Shown here piece after piece: positions 50,903-61,378 of a stretch of 64,000 nt of DNA. This DNA comes from JBATTK01 sp049670505 (lineage in GTDB: Bacteria > Bacteroidota > Bacteroidia > Flavobacteriales > Flavobacteriaceae), in NCBI GenBank assembly GCA_049670505.1, contig JBATTK010000013.1, forward strand, positions 26,619 to 90,618. The letters are read 5' to 3'. The notes under the pieces are model-generated. The model was not told where the DNA came from. It did not search any database and worked only from the letters and a program-made list of their open reading frames with translations. Numbering within the stretch: position 1 is the first letter of the stretch; each line of letters starts with the position of its first letter. Both the position numbers and the translations under genes were made by a program.

Positions 50903-53146
50903 ATGCTAAAAAAAATAAAACCGCCTCTTCTAAGGTACATAATCGTAGCTATTCTAGCTATTAGCACCGGTTTTGTACTATTTTTTCTTAGTATCTACTT
51001 TGGTGCTTGGGGCAAACTCCCGAACAAAAATGAACTTTCCGATTTTAAATATCAAAAAGCCTCGGAGGTATACACTGCCGACAGTGTCCTCATTGGCAAA
51101 TACTATCTTTTTGACAGGCAGCCCATAGCTTTTGAGGATTTTCCAAGCCATGTATTGGACGCCCTTATTGCCATTGAGGATGAACGGTTTTACAAACATT
51201 CGGGGATAGATTATAAAAGTCTGAGCAGGGTTTTTTTTAAAACTATTTTAATGCGCGACAGATCTTCTGGCGGTGGTAGTACCCTGACCCAGCAATTGGC
51301 AAAAAATCTATACCCCCGAAATAATAGGGTAAAATCAAATTTGTCCGTCAACAAAATCAAGGAGATGATTATTGCATCTAGATTGGAGGATATCTATTCC
51401 AAGGAAGAAATACTCACCTTGTATTTAAATACCGTTTCCTTTGGAGATAATACCTTTGGAATAGAGAGTGCAGCTTTAAAGTTCTTTAATAAGCGGGCAA
51501 AACAGCTTTCCGTTGAAGAAGCGGCGACCTTAGTAGGTATGTTGAAGGCTACCTATGGTTACAATCCACGGATATTTCCGGAAAGTAGCCTTAACAGACG
51601 AAACTTGGTATTACAATCCATGTTCCATAACGCATATCTTTCCCAGGAACAAAAAGACAGTCTTATCGCATTACCCATAAGATTGGATTATAGGGAATTT
51701 GATTATACGGATGGTTTGGCCCCTTATTTCCGGGAGGAAGTTAGAAAACAATTGCAACGATGGTGTAAGGCGCAAAATGAAAAAGGGAAAACCTATAATA
51801 TCTATACCTCCGGTCTAAGAGTATATACCACCCTGGACTATAAGATGCAGATCTTGGCGGAAAAGGCAATGAAGGAACACATGAAATCCTTACAGATCAG
51901 TTTTGAGAAAAGCTACGGGAAGAACGCCCCGTGGAACAATGATAAGGCACTCATTGAAAAATTGGTGCGGAGATCATTACCGTACAAAAAAATGATTCGG
52001 AACGGATTTAACCATCAACAGGCATGGGATTCCTTGGGACAGAAAAAAAACATGGTATTATCTGGCTGGGACGGGGATAAATCAGTTAAAGCCAGTACCA
52101 TTGATAGTATTCAACATTATATGAGATTTCTGAACATTGGCTCTCTGGGAATAGAACCTAAAACAGGGGCAGTAATGACATGGATAGGCGGGGTAGATTT
52201 TAAACACTTTAAATATGACCATATCTCACAGAGCAAAAGGCAAGTCGGCTCCACTTTTAAGCCTATAGTATATACTGCCGCTTTGGAAAAGGGTATAGCA
52301 CCCTGTACCTACTTTTCCGCCCAAGAAGTGGAATATAAGAATATGGAAGGCTGGTCTCCCAGTAATTCAAGTGATACTGATGAAGCATATCTCAATTATT
52401 CTATGGAACAGGCTCTAAGTAATTCTGTAAATACCGTTGCGGTAAAGGTTTTGGAAAAAACCGGAATATCGGAAGTTATACAACAGGCCAACAAAATGGG
52501 TATTCGCACCAAATTACCGAACAAACCTTCCTTGGCACTGGGAACCGGTGAAATAAAAATCAATGAACTTGCAGGTGCCTATGCCAGTTATGTGAACAAT
52601 GGGAAGCCCATAGAACCCATTCTCATCACGGCCATAACAAGCGGACAAGATTCAATTTTAGAAGTTTTTAGACCCAAGATTTCCGAAAAAAGTGCATTTT
52701 CCGAAGAAAATAGGATGTTAATGCTAGAAATGATGAAGTCAACGGTGAACAAAGGAACAGCGGCAAGAATACGCTCTACATATGGTTTAAAAAACGATAT
52801 TGCGGGCAAAACAGGAACAACCCAAAATAACAAAGATGCCTGGTTTGTGGGCATTACCCCTAAAATGGTGCATATTACTTGGGTAGGATCGGATAATTAT
52901 GAGATTGGATTTAAAAGCACAAGCCTGGGGCAAGGGGCCAATGCAGCATTGCCCATATTTGCCCTGTTTTTCCAAAAGATGAATCAAGATCCTTCCTTTA
53001 ATACAATCACTAGGGCAAAGTTTAGCGAACCATCTCCCTCGATGCTAAAAAAATTAGATTGTCGGCCCATAAAAAAGGATGGATTCTTTAAACGGCTTTT
53101 TAAGAATCCAAAAAAGAAAAAGAAGAAACAGTTCAAAACAGAATAG
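50903..53146 (+). CDS. Bifunctional penicillin-binding protein 1A
   Basis: A 747-residue class A PBP, building peptidoglycan. After one membrane anchor (about 11-33) comes the GT51 transglycosylase, with the catalytic Glu92 in IEDERFYKHSG and GGSTLTQQLAKN. The transpeptidase follows, with SxxK at Ser450-Lys453, SxN at Ser508-Asn510 and KTG at 636-638. A lysine-rich tail (KNPKKKKKKQ) ends it. Length and order match PBP1A/MrcA types. Confidence 0.95.
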   Translation: MLKKIKPPLLRYIIVAILAISTGFVLFFLSIYFGAWGKLPNKNELSDFKYQKASEVYTADSVLIGKYYLFDRQPIAFEDFPSHVLDALIAIEDERFYKHSGIDYKSLSRVFFKTILMRDRSSGGGSTLTQQLAKNLYPRNNRVKSNLSVNKIKEMIIASRLEDIYSKEEILTLYLNTVSFGDNTFGIESAALKFFNKRAKQLSVEEAATLVGMLKATYGYNPRIFPESSLNRRNLVLQSMFHNAYLSQEQKDSLIALPIRLDYREFDYTDGLAPYFREEVRKQLQRWCKAQNEKGKTYNIYTSGLRVYTTLDYKMQILAEKAMKEHMKSLQISFEKSYGKNAPWNNDKALIEKLVRRSLPYKKMIRNGFNHQQAWDSLGQKKNMVLSGWDGDKSVKASTIDSIQHYMRFLNIGSLGIEPKTGAVMTWIGGVDFKHFKYDHISQSKRQVGSTFKPIVYTAALEKGIAPCTYFSAQEVEYKNMEGWSPSNSSDTDEAYLNYSMEQALSNSVNTVAVKVLEKTGISEVIQQANKMGIRTKLPNKPSLALGTGEIKINELAGAYASYVNNGKPIEPILITAITSGQDSILEVFRPKISEKSAFSEENRMLMLEMMKSTVNKGTAARIRSTYGLKNDIAGKTGTTQNNKDAWFVGITPKMVHITWVGSDNYEIGFKSTSLGQGANAALPIFALFFQKMNQDPSFNTITRAKFSEPSPSMLKKLDCRPIKKDGFFKRLFKNPKKKKKKQFKTE

Positions 53147-53716
53147 GCAATACCACAATTTTGCTCAGAAGTCCTTTGTCTTAAATTTGATTTTGAAATC
53201 CTATTATTATATCCAATCTATTATATAAACTATACTGGATAAAACTATAATTAGTGATATAACATAGAACTCGCCAATACTTTAATGGTCAACTTCCGCT
53301 CTTTGCTAAACGGGTTCGAAGTTCCAACGGAAAGTCTAAATGACTTCAATGAGTAAAAATTGAACTATCAAATAATTTAAACCTATTTAAACTAACTAAA
53401 TTTTTCATATTTACATGATTTAGAAATAATACTATCCTTGAACAATTAAGGACAGTCAAGGTTTTTGTCCATCCTTCGCAAAAAGATATTTCCATGAAAA
53501 CAAGAAAATCCCCATCAAGAACTAAGCCCATTTTTATGAATTAAGATATAGAATACTAAGTATAAAACTACGTTACTCAAATCTAATTCTTATATCTATG
53601 AAAATCAATTAACATATATTTATTAACCCTGATTTCAAAAGAAGAATAGCAGGGAAAGTTTTGGGATTTTTTTAACAATTTAAACACTTAAATTTGAGCG
53701 ACTAATTAAAAAATTG
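53147..53716. promoter_or_regulatory. AT-rich gap with promoter of the CBM9 gene
   Basis: No gene over 570 bases. TAAATTTG at 53689-53696 fits TANNTTTG, with TTTTG at 53659-53663 as a possible but rather distant -33 element. Predicted start near 53703, 14 bases before the ATG at 53717. I see no terminator after PBP1A and no structured element elsewhere. Confidence 0.45.
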
Positions 53717-55915
53717 ATGACGAGAGTACATTGCCTGCTTGCATTTCTCCTTGTGGCGACACTCACCTTCGGGCAAAACGAAGACAAAAAATTTACGGTA
53801 AAGTTTACAACGGAAACCATAGTTATCGACGGCAGTATGGATGAATCCGCTTGGTCCAAAGCGGAATCGGCAGATAAATTCCAGCAGTATTTTCCCTCGG
53901 ACGCCATTCTTGCGGAATACCAGACCGATATACGTATGTTGTTCGATGATACCACACTCTACATCGGCATGAAAATATATGCCCTTGGAAACGATTACGT
54001 AATCCCATCATTGGAACGCGATTTTAGGGCCGGAGGCAATGACAATATCAGTCTACTATTCGACACTTTTAATGATGGCACCAACGCCTTTCTTTTCGGG
54101 ATAAATCCCTATGGGGTCCGCAGGGAGGCACTAATTTCCGGAGGCGGGCAGAACAACACGGGGTTTACAACCTCCTGGGACGTAAAATGGCAGGGAGAAT
54201 CAAAAATTTATGAAGGATATTATATCGCTGAAATGGCCATACCCCTTACTTCTTTCAAATTTGCGGAAGGAGAGACCAAATGGCGTTTTCAAAGCTATAG
54301 GTTTGATATGCAACATAATGAAACCAGTGTATGGTCCCCAATTCCGCAAAACCAGCTTATTTTCAACCTTGCTTTTATGGGCGATATGGTATTTGAAAAA
54401 CCTTTGGGAAAATCAAGGACGCCATTGGCCATTATTCCATATATCAATACTATAGCAGATAAGGATTTTGAAACGGATATTGCGGAAAGCAATCTAAAAG
54501 TTGGCGGGGATGCAAAGGTGGCCATAGGTAACGGAATGAATTTGGATATTACCTTAAACCCGGATTTTTCCAATGTAGAGGTCGATGATATTTTTACCAA
54601 TCTTACCCGTTTTGAAGTTTCTTTACCGGAACGCCGTCAGTTTTTTGTGGACAACAACGACCTTTTCGGCAGTTTTGGGGGTGGCCGGGATGCCAATCCT
54701 TTTTTTTCGAGACGTATCGGTATTGCTACGGATAGTTCGGATACTTCCATACAGAATGATCTTTTGGGCGGACTGCGCCTCAGTGGTAAGCTCAATGAAA
54801 ACTGGCGCCTGGGTTTTTTAAACATCCAGACCGCTGAAGATGAAGAAAATGAAATAGCTTCCAACAACAATATGATGTTGGCGCTACAGAAAAAAATGTT
54901 TGCACGCTCCAATATCAGTGCGTTCTTTATTAATAGGCAATCTTTTGGGGACAATGACTTTACCGAACCCGAAGACGAATACAACCGGGTTATGGGTATC
55001 GATTATAATTTGGCCTCGGAGGACAATAGCTGGGTGGGTAAATTCTATACCCACAAATCTTTTCAACCGGGGGACAAGGAAGGTAACTTCTCCGCAGGGG
55101 CTTTTCTAAGCCGTAATTCCCGATTTTGGAACGTTTTCACGGATTGGGTATTCGTGGATGAAGATTTTACCTCGGACCTTGGGTTTATTCGAAGAAATGA
55201 TATTGTTAAAGTGGCCACTTCCGTAGAACGTCTATTTTGGCCCAAAAAAGGGCCTATAAATAACCATGGTATCGAGATTTTTCCGATAGTCACATGGAGG
55301 CCGGGACTAGATTTTCAAAAAACAGATCACGACATTAATGTAAGTTGGGGATTTGAAATGAAAAACCTTTCTGAATTCGGAGTGGAATTTTCCAATCGTT
55401 TTGTATTCCTTACAGATAGTTTTGACCCCACGTCTACAGATGGTGCCGTGGAGTTACCGGCAGACCAAGGATATCATTTTAATACGGTTAGTTTTGGATA
55501 TCAATCCAACACTGCCAAAATATTCGCTTTTGAGGGAGAAACTTCAGTTGGTCGGTTTTTTAATGGAGATCGATTTTCCATAGGTGGGGAAGCTACCCTG
55601 CGCTTGCAACCTAAAGTGAGGCTTAGTTTAAATGTAAATTACGATAAAATTACGCTTCCAGACCCTTTTCCCAGTGCCAGTTTATGGTTGATCAGTCCTA
55701 GGGTAAATATTACCTTTAGCAAATCTATCTTTTGGTCCACTTTGTTCCAATATAGCAATCAAAGGGATAATTTGGGCATCAATTCTCGCTTGCAATGGCG
55801 TTTTGCACCCTTGTCCGATCTTTTTATCGTATATAATGATAACTATTCCGTGGATTTGTTCGCTCCCAGATTCCGTTCTATCAATTTAAAACTTACCTAT
55901 TGGTTAAATATCTAA
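53717..55915 (+). CDS. CBM9/DUF5916 outer-membrane protein
   Basis: A 732-residue exported protein. Signal peptide to about residue 20 (LTFGQ). A carbohydrate-binding-family-9-like domain follows (about 25-215, IVIDGSMDESAWSKA, DTTLYIGMKIYA). A long C-terminal DUF5916 barrel-like part ends LKLTYWLNI. The ATG at 53717 is used rather than the TTG three bases earlier. Such proteins are frequent in Flavobacteria, with an undefined role at the outer membrane. The next gene starts one base after its stop, so the two are co-transcribed. Confidence 0.88.
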   Translation: MTRVHCLLAFLLVATLTFGQNEDKKFTVKFTTETIVIDGSMDESAWSKAESADKFQQYFPSDAILAEYQTDIRMLFDDTTLYIGMKIYALGNDYVIPSLERDFRAGGNDNISLLFDTFNDGTNAFLFGINPYGVRREALISGGGQNNTGFTTSWDVKWQGESKIYEGYYIAEMAIPLTSFKFAEGETKWRFQSYRFDMQHNETSVWSPIPQNQLIFNLAFMGDMVFEKPLGKSRTPLAIIPYINTIADKDFETDIAESNLKVGGDAKVAIGNGMNLDITLNPDFSNVEVDDIFTNLTRFEVSLPERRQFFVDNNDLFGSFGGGRDANPFFSRRIGIATDSSDTSIQNDLLGGLRLSGKLNENWRLGFLNIQTAEDEENEIASNNNMMLALQKKMFARSNISAFFINRQSFGDNDFTEPEDEYNRVMGIDYNLASEDNSWVGKFYTHKSFQPGDKEGNFSAGAFLSRNSRFWNVFTDWVFVDEDFTSDLGFIRRNDIVKVATSVERLFWPKKGPINNHGIEIFPIVTWRPGLDFQKTDHDINVSWGFEMKNLSEFGVEFSNRFVFLTDSFDPTSTDGAVELPADQGYHFNTVSFGYQSNTAKIFAFEGETSVGRFFNGDRFSIGGEATLRLQPKVRLSLNVNYDKITLPDPFPSASLWLISPRVNITFSKSIFWSTLFQYSNQRDNLGINSRLQWRFAPLSDLFIVYNDNYSVDLFAPRFRSINLKLTYWLNI

Positions 55916-55916
55916 A

Positions 55917-56714
55917 ATGAAGTATTCCGTTTTATGCTCAGATTTGGACGGCACTTTGTTGACCACAAAAAATGATGTGTCGGAATTTACGGTTGCGCAA
56001 ATTTCCAGGATAAAGGATGCTATAAAAGTTTTTTTGGTATCTGCCAGGATGCCCAAATCCATGACCTATCTGCAAAGAAGATTGGGTATTGCAGAGGAAC
56101 CTATAATCTGTTATAACGGAGCATTGATATTGGACGGTACAAAAGAGATATCCTCTATAACAATGAATATGGATCATACCGAAGAAGTTTATCATATTGC
56201 TGAAAAGTTACAGATAAAACTGGGGCTTTACCATAAAAATGAATGGTATGTATCGGATAATACGGAACGGGTTAGGAAAGAAATACATTATACGCAGGCC
56301 ACCCCTATCTTCCGAAATACGACAGCTACCATTGAAGATTGGAAAGAACGAAAAATCGGAGCACATAAAATTATGCTCATGGGTACCAAAGAGACCGCCG
56401 ATAACATTTTTCCCAGACTTAAAGAAAAATTCGATACCCGCTTACAGCTATACCGATCAAACGATACATTGATCGAGCTGACCCCAAAGTCGGTTTCCAA
56501 ACTCTCCGCCATTGAGACCCTCATACAAGATAAATATACCCTAAGGGACATTATTGCATTCGGTGATAATTATAATGATTTGGAAATGCTGGAGCATGTA
56601 GGATGTGGTGTGGCCGTTGCCAACGCCCGTGAAGAAGTAAAAAGTATAGCCAATCATATTACCTTAAAAAACACGGAGGACGGTGTGGCCCACTTTATCA
56701 AGACCCATCTTTGA
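55917..56714 (+). CDS. Cof-type HAD-IIB phosphatase
   Basis: A 265-residue HAD phosphatase with motif I SDLDGTLLTTKND and the motif IV region IAFGDNYNDLEML, plus the C2-type cap. It probably dephosphorylates a sugar phosphate or a cofactor such as FMN or PLP. It lies one base after the CBM9 gene stop and 15 bases before the DUF819 permease. Confidence 0.92.
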   Translation: MKYSVLCSDLDGTLLTTKNDVSEFTVAQISRIKDAIKVFLVSARMPKSMTYLQRRLGIAEEPIICYNGALILDGTKEISSITMNMDHTEEVYHIAEKLQIKLGLYHKNEWYVSDNTERVRKEIHYTQATPIFRNTTATIEDWKERKIGAHKIMLMGTKETADNIFPRLKEKFDTRLQLYRSNDTLIELTPKSVSKLSAIETLIQDKYTLRDIIAFGDNYNDLEMLEHVGCGVAVANAREEVKSIANHITLKNTEDGVAHFIKTHL

Positions 56715-56729
56715 ATTTGATTATATTTG

Positions 56730-58064
56730 ATGGATACAACTACATATGTAATGACCGAACCCCTCATACAACCTTTAATTACTGATGATACTGTTATTTT
56801 TGGGCTACTCGCCCTTTGTTTAGGCTTTGTATTTTATACGTCTTCCGCCAAGAAAGGATTTTGGAAAAAGTTCTATGCCTTTATACCTGGGGTACTCATG
56901 TGTTATCTTCTTCCGGGAATCCTCACCTCAATCGGTATTATTGCTCCAGAGTGGGAAACATTGGGCAATGGGGGAGAAATTATAGTACAGGAATCCAAAG
57001 TATACTTTGTTGCAAGTCGTTATTTACTTCCCGCGGCTCTAGTATTAATGACCCTAAGTATAGATTTAAAGGCAATCGCCAATTTAGGTTCCAAAGCTTT
57101 GATCATGTTTTTAACGGGTACGGCGGGAATTATTATTGGCGGACCATTGGCTATTCTTATCGTATCTATATTTTCTCCGGAAACAGTAGGTGGAAATGAT
57201 TTTGATGCAGTTTGGAGAGGGCTCTCCACTATAGCCGGAAGTTGGATCGGGGGTGGTGCCAATCAGGCAGCAATGTTTGAGATTTTTCAGTATAACCCCG
57301 ATAAGTTCAGCCAAATGGTGCTCGTAGATGTCATAGGGGCAAATATATGGATGGCCATTTTACTGCTAGGCGTAGGAAAAGTCAAAAAAATAGATCAATG
57401 GCTAAAGGCAGACACATCATCTATTGAGGCTTTAAAAGTTACCGTTTCGGAATTTGCCGAAAAAATCGCACGTATTCCTACCCTAAAGGATTATATGATC
57501 TTATTTTTCCTCGCCTTTACCACGGTAGGTATCGCACACTTTTTTGGGGGGAACATCAGCACTTATCTCACAACCAATTTTGACGCCGTAGCCAACCCGA
57601 AGAGCTTTTTATCCTTTATTGGATCAGGTTTCTTTTGGATGGTAGTTATTGCTACCCTCATAGGTATTCTAATTTCCTTTACTAAAGCAAAAAATTATGA
57701 AGGTGCAGGAGCCAGTAAAATTGGAGGAATGTTTATTTATATTCTGGTAGCGACCATAGGAATGAAAATGGATCTGACCAGAATATTGGAAAATCCCGGG
57801 TTGATTGCCGTTGGTCTTATTTGGATCGCTATTCATGCCGGTCTTTTAATCTTAGTTGCTAAATTAATAAAAGCACCCTACTTTTTTTTGGCGGTAGGGA
57901 GTCAGGCGAATGTAGGGGGGGCGGCTTCAGCCCCAGTGGTCGCTGCCGAATTCCATCCATCCTTAACTTCGGTGGGTGTACTGCTGGCCGTTTTTGGGTA
58001 TGTGGTAGGTACGGGTGGTGCCCTGCTTTGTGCATACTTAATGGAAATAGCATCAAAAGTCTGA
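56730..58064 (+). CDS. DUF819 family membrane protein
   Basis: A 444-residue multipass inner-membrane protein (about 11 helices) of the DUF819 family, related to YjcL. It shows LSTIAGSWIGGGANQAAM, a conserved glycine-rich helix break, and VGSQANVGGAASAPVVAAEF near the C-terminus, typical of the family. It is suspected to be a transporter; the substrate is unknown. The ATG at 56730 is used rather than the preceding TTG; the ATG at 56751 is an alternative. Confidence 0.85.
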   Translation: MDTTTYVMTEPLIQPLITDDTVIFGLLALCLGFVFYTSSAKKGFWKKFYAFIPGVLMCYLLPGILTSIGIIAPEWETLGNGGEIIVQESKVYFVASRYLLPAALVLMTLSIDLKAIANLGSKALIMFLTGTAGIIIGGPLAILIVSIFSPETVGGNDFDAVWRGLSTIAGSWIGGGANQAAMFEIFQYNPDKFSQMVLVDVIGANIWMAILLLGVGKVKKIDQWLKADTSSIEALKVTVSEFAEKIARIPTLKDYMILFFLAFTTVGIAHFFGGNISTYLTTNFDAVANPKSFLSFIGSGFFWMVVIATLIGILISFTKAKNYEGAGASKIGGMFIYILVATIGMKMDLTRILENPGLIAVGLIWIAIHAGLLILVAKLIKAPYFFLAVGSQANVGGAASAPVVAAEFHPSLTSVGVLLAVFGYVVGTGGALLCAYLMEIASKV

Positions 58065-58232
58065 TTCGAATTTTCTCAGGGCTATAAAAAATCTACCCTT
58101 TGTGCCTGTCTCACTATCCGTGAAGTTCACAACCAGTCAGGAACAGATAGCAAAACCAAATACCATAATGATATCGTCCCCATGTAATCCGTTTAAAAAA
58201 AATGCTGATATTTGTGCCGCAAAATTCATTCC

Positions 58233-58940
58233 ATGAAGAAGATTTTATTTTTGATTATTCTTAGTGCCGTTATGACCTCTTGTGGGGAAGATACGAATAA
58301 TACAATGACGGTGACCGGGACCGTAAAAGGCCTTAAAAAAGGGAAATTGTATCTACAGAAAATACAGGACTCTACGTTGATTGCCATTGATTCCATACAA
58401 ATAGCAGGTAACGGAGATTTCACTTTTAAAACAGAAGTGGAAAGTCCTGAAGTCTTTTATCTATACCTTAATAAAAAAGATAACAATGATATAAATGATC
58501 GGATTACTTTTTTTGGGGAGCCAAGTACGATTACCATCAATACCGCTTGGAACACTTTTGACACTAATGTAAAGATAGCAGGTTCCAAAACTCACAAAAA
58601 GTTTGAGGAGTATAAGGATGTTATGTCCAAGTTCAATGCCAAGAATCTGGAATACATACAGTTTACTTTTGATCCGGAAATAACGAAAGACTCTTTGGCA
58701 TTGGATTCCGTGAGAAAACTAAGCGACAAAAATATCCTAAGAAGCTATCTGTACGCACTTAATTTTGCGTTGAGCAATACGGATTCTCATGTAGCGCCCT
58801 ATATAGCACTTACGGAAGTGGCCGATGCAAATCCCAAGTATCTGGACTCTATCAATAACTCCTTGACACCAGAAGTAGCAAATTCCAAATATGGGATTGC
58901 TCTACGCGACTATCTAGAGATTCTAAAATCCAATAAATAA
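58233..58940 (+). CDS. DUF4369 lipoprotein
   Basis: A 235-residue lipoprotein (lipobox AVMTSC, Cys19). The DUF4369 domain (VTGTVKGLKKGKLYLQKI...DSTLIAIDSIQI) is common at the N-terminus of Bacteroidetes thioredoxin-like proteins, but no thioredoxin CxxC follows here. Probably a periplasmic-facing anchored protein of unknown function. A terminator follows directly. Confidence 0.82.
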   Translation: MKKILFLIILSAVMTSCGEDTNNTMTVTGTVKGLKKGKLYLQKIQDSTLIAIDSIQIAGNGDFTFKTEVESPEVFYLYLNKKDNNDINDRITFFGEPSTITINTAWNTFDTNVKIAGSKTHKKFEEYKDVMSKFNAKNLEYIQFTFDPEITKDSLALDSVRKLSDKNILRSYLYALNFALSNTDSHVAPYIALTEVADANPKYLDSINNSLTPEVANSKYGIALRDYLEILKSNK

Positions 58941-58968
58941 AACATCCCGCAAATGGCGGGACGTTTTT
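58939..58968. terminator. Terminator after the DUF4369 gene
   Basis: AAAAC-A-TCCCGC pairs with GCGGGA-C-GTTTT around the loop AAATG, with one mismatch, followed by T residues. It can also serve the convergent gene ending at 58988. Confidence 0.8.
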
Positions 58969-58987
58969 ATTAGAAAAGGTATCTAGC

Positions 58988-59257
58988 CTATGCCAGTTTG
59001 TTCAGTTTTTCTATTAAAGTCGTAGCCTCTTTTTCTAACGCTTCCCGAACAGCGTTAAGATGTTTTTTTCTGTTCTCCACATCTTTCTTATTCACCTTTG
59101 TTATCAAATCATCAAAAGTAGCGATAGCGCCATCTATGATAGCATTACCTTCTTTTGAATTTTGCTTGTTGGTAGATGCCTCGGCCAAATAAACTGCTTC
59201 AATGATATCCCCTAAAACATAATTGATATCTTTTTTTAAATCTCTTATACTTGCCAT
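58988..59257 (-). CDS. Conserved helical protein of unknown function
   Basis: An 89-residue soluble protein that is almost all alpha-helix: SIRDLKKDINYVLGDIIEAVY, then ATFDDLITKVNKKDVENRKK and REALEKEATTLIEKLNKL. It probably forms a helical hairpin or coiled coil. I recognise no family. Such short conserved proteins are common next to housekeeping genes in Flavobacteria. No signal peptide, so cytoplasmic. Confidence 0.75.
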   Translation of the reverse strand: MASIRDLKKDINYVLGDIIEAVYLAEASTNKQNSKEGNAIIDGAIATFDDLITKVNKKDVENRKKHLNAVREALEKEATTLIEKLNKLA

Positions 59258-59335
59258 ACTTATAATTTTTTTGCAAAAGTACGTTTTTTAAAGGTACAGA
59301 AATATCAAAAACAAGGGAAGTGAAACTTTCCTTGT

Positions 59336-60304
59336 TCAAATAGTGACCTCCAAAAGTTTCGCATAAGCGGTTTTTAAAACAAGGTTTTTTGTGATTGCCG
59401 GAACCAAAACTGTTTCTCCTTTCTGTATCGTCGCAAAACCAGCTTCGGTTACTACCGAAACCGAACCACCAACGCACATATAGATGATAAAGGAATCCGT
59501 TTTGGAAACATCTCGTTCCAAATTCTTGGAAAGGTGTAAGTAATTTGTCTTAAAGTAAGGGCAATCCACCATAAGATTTGGCGAATTCAAAGTCTCTGGA
59601 TAGTCTACTCTAAAATCATCCTTCTTTGTATAGTCAATGGCATCCAAAGCCATATCCGTATGCAATTCCCTTAAGTCTCCATTTTTATCCCTTCTATTAA
59701 AATCGAATACACGATACGTAATATCGGAGGTTTGTTGTATCTCCGCCAGTAACACTCCAGCACCTATGGCATGTATCTTTCCCGTGTTGATAAAAAAAGT
59801 ATCGCCCTCCCTTACCGATTCATAGTTTAAAAGATCCAACAAGCTATCATTTTCAATACTCTTGGCATACTCCTGCTTGTTCACATTTTTGTTGAAACCG
59901 ACAATAAGATTTGATCCTTCATCGGCATCCATTACATACCACATTTCCGTTTTTCCAAAAGAGTCGTGGCGTTTTTTTGCTAACTCATCGTTTGGATGTA
60001 ATTGAATGGAAAGATCTTGTTGGGCATCTATAAATTTTATCAGAATAGGAAAATCCTTGCCAAACCGATGGACGACACTTTTTCCCAATAAATCTTCCGG
60101 ATATTTGTCTATCAATTCCTGTAATGAGATACCTGAAAATTCTCCGTTGGCCACAATAGAAACATCTCCTTCTACCGCAGACAATTCCCAACTCTCTCCG
60201 GTAATATCATTATCGATATGTTTCCCAAGAACATCTTTTAACTTGGTACCGCCCCACAAGCGTTCTTTTAGAATTGGATCAAATTTTAAAGGATATGGTT
60301 TCAT
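59336..60304 (-). CDS. manA: Mannose-6-phosphate isomerase, type I
   Basis: A 322-residue phosphomannose isomerase of the short bacterial type I, linking fructose-6-phosphate and mannose-6-phosphate for polysaccharide synthesis. It shows KERLWGGTKL near the N-terminus, ESWELSAVEG, the zinc motif QLHPND and KTEMWYVMDADEGS, then the second cupin with the C-terminal GETVLVPAI. Length and motif order fit. About 45 bases separate it from queD upstream. Confidence 0.93.
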   Translation of the reverse strand: MKPYPLKFDPILKERLWGGTKLKDVLGKHIDNDITGESWELSAVEGDVSIVANGEFSGISLQELIDKYPEDLLGKSVVHRFGKDFPILIKFIDAQQDLSIQLHPNDELAKKRHDSFGKTEMWYVMDADEGSNLIVGFNKNVNKQEYAKSIENDSLLDLLNYESVREGDTFFINTGKIHAIGAGVLLAEIQQTSDITYRVFDFNRRDKNGDLRELHTDMALDAIDYTKKDDFRVDYPETLNSPNLMVDCPYFKTNYLHLSKNLERDVSKTDSFIIYMCVGGSVSVVTEAGFATIQKGETVLVPAITKNLVLKTAYAKLLEVTI

Positions 60305-60349
60305 TTTATACTTCTGCTTTTAGAACTTTGACAGTAAAGCTAGTGGTAG

Positions 60350-60757
60350 CTATCCAGAATATGTTACAAAATTACGGGGGGTTTCATATAATGTGACTTC
60401 CAGTTCATTGTCATCATCGATATGCGGTCTTAATTTGTTCCAAATGACTACGGCAATATTTTCTGCGGTAGGATTAAGTGTATTGAATTCCGGGACTTCA
60501 ACATTCAAATTTTTATGATCAAAAGCTTCCTCAATCTCGGATTTAATTAAATCCTTTAAAACTTTCATATCAACTACATATCCGGTTTCCTTGTCTATTT
60601 CCCCGGTAACACTTACAATCAATTCATAATTATGCCCATGAAAATTGGGGTTATTACATTTACCAAAAGTCGTTTCGTTTTGATCAAAACTCCAATCAGG
60701 TCGGTATAATCTATGTGCGGCATTAAAATGTGCCTTTCTACTTACTTTTACCTTCAT
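60350..60757 (-). CDS. queD: 6-carboxytetrahydropterin synthase (QueD/PTPS family)
   Basis: A 135-residue pterin-fold enzyme of queuosine synthesis (or a closely related PTPS). Zinc is bound by His in HFNAAHRL and the pair in FHGHNYEL; the catalytic Cys lies in FGKCNNPNFHG. The rest fits with DHKNLN and NPTAENIAVVIWN. It lies two bases after idi in the same orientation. Confidence 0.9.
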   Translation of the reverse strand: MKVKVSRKAHFNAAHRLYRPDWSFDQNETTFGKCNNPNFHGHNYELIVSVTGEIDKETGYVVDMKVLKDLIKSEIEEAFDHKNLNVEVPEFNTLNPTAENIAVVIWNKLRPHIDDDNELEVTLYETPRNFVTYSG

Positions 60758-60759
60758 AG

Positions 60760-61287
60760 CTATACTTCTTTTTGGATGAGATAATTGTAAAACTTATCAA
60801 AAATAATCTTGAACCATGCCGTGTAGTGGTCAGGTCTTTGAAAAATATCCTTTTTAATATCCTTTGGTCTTACCCATTTCCAATCCGCAACCTCTTTTAC
60901 ATTAATTCTTGGTTCCCCATTATAATTCCCCATCATTACATGATCTAGTTCATGCTCCGTTAATCCGTTATCAAAAGGTGCCTTATAAATAAAAGAAAAA
61001 AGTTCTGTGAGTTCCGTTTCAAAGCCCATTTCTTCCTGAAGCCTTCTTTTTCCCGCTTCAATATTGGTTTCTCCCTCCCTTTGATGACTGCAACAGGTAT
61101 TGGTCCATAATAAAGGTGAGTGATATTTGTTCGCAGCACGTTGCTGCAACATAGTCTCGCCTTTATCGTTCATAATAAAAACCGAAAAAGCTCTGTGAAG
61201 AACTGCTTTTTCATGGGCTTCCATTTTGGGCATTGTACCAATTTGCTCGTCCAAATGGTTTACCAATATTACATTTTCCTCTTTCAT
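60760..61287 (-). CDS. idi: Isopentenyl-diphosphate delta-isomerase, type I
   Basis: A 175-residue Nudix-fold isomerase interconverting IPP and DMAPP for isoprenoid (quinone, carotenoid) synthesis. The catalytic Cys is in LLWTNTCCSHQREGE (C65/C66) and the Nudix helix is RRLQEEMGFETEL. The catalytic Glu is in GLTEHELDHVM. It is the first gene of idi-queD-manA. Confidence 0.94.
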   Translation of the reverse strand: MKEENVILVNHLDEQIGTMPKMEAHEKAVLHRAFSVFIMNDKGETMLQQRAANKYHSPLLWTNTCCSHQREGETNIEAGKRRLQEEMGFETELTELFSFIYKAPFDNGLTEHELDHVMMGNYNGEPRINVKEVADWKWVRPKDIKKDIFQRPDHYTAWFKIIFDKFYNYLIQKEV

Positions 61288-61378
61288 GTGGTAAAAATAA
61301 GACCTTTACCCTTATTTTCAGAGCTTAGCCTATCATTAAAATCGATTGAGAAATAAATAGCCGTCGTATTCTTAAAAA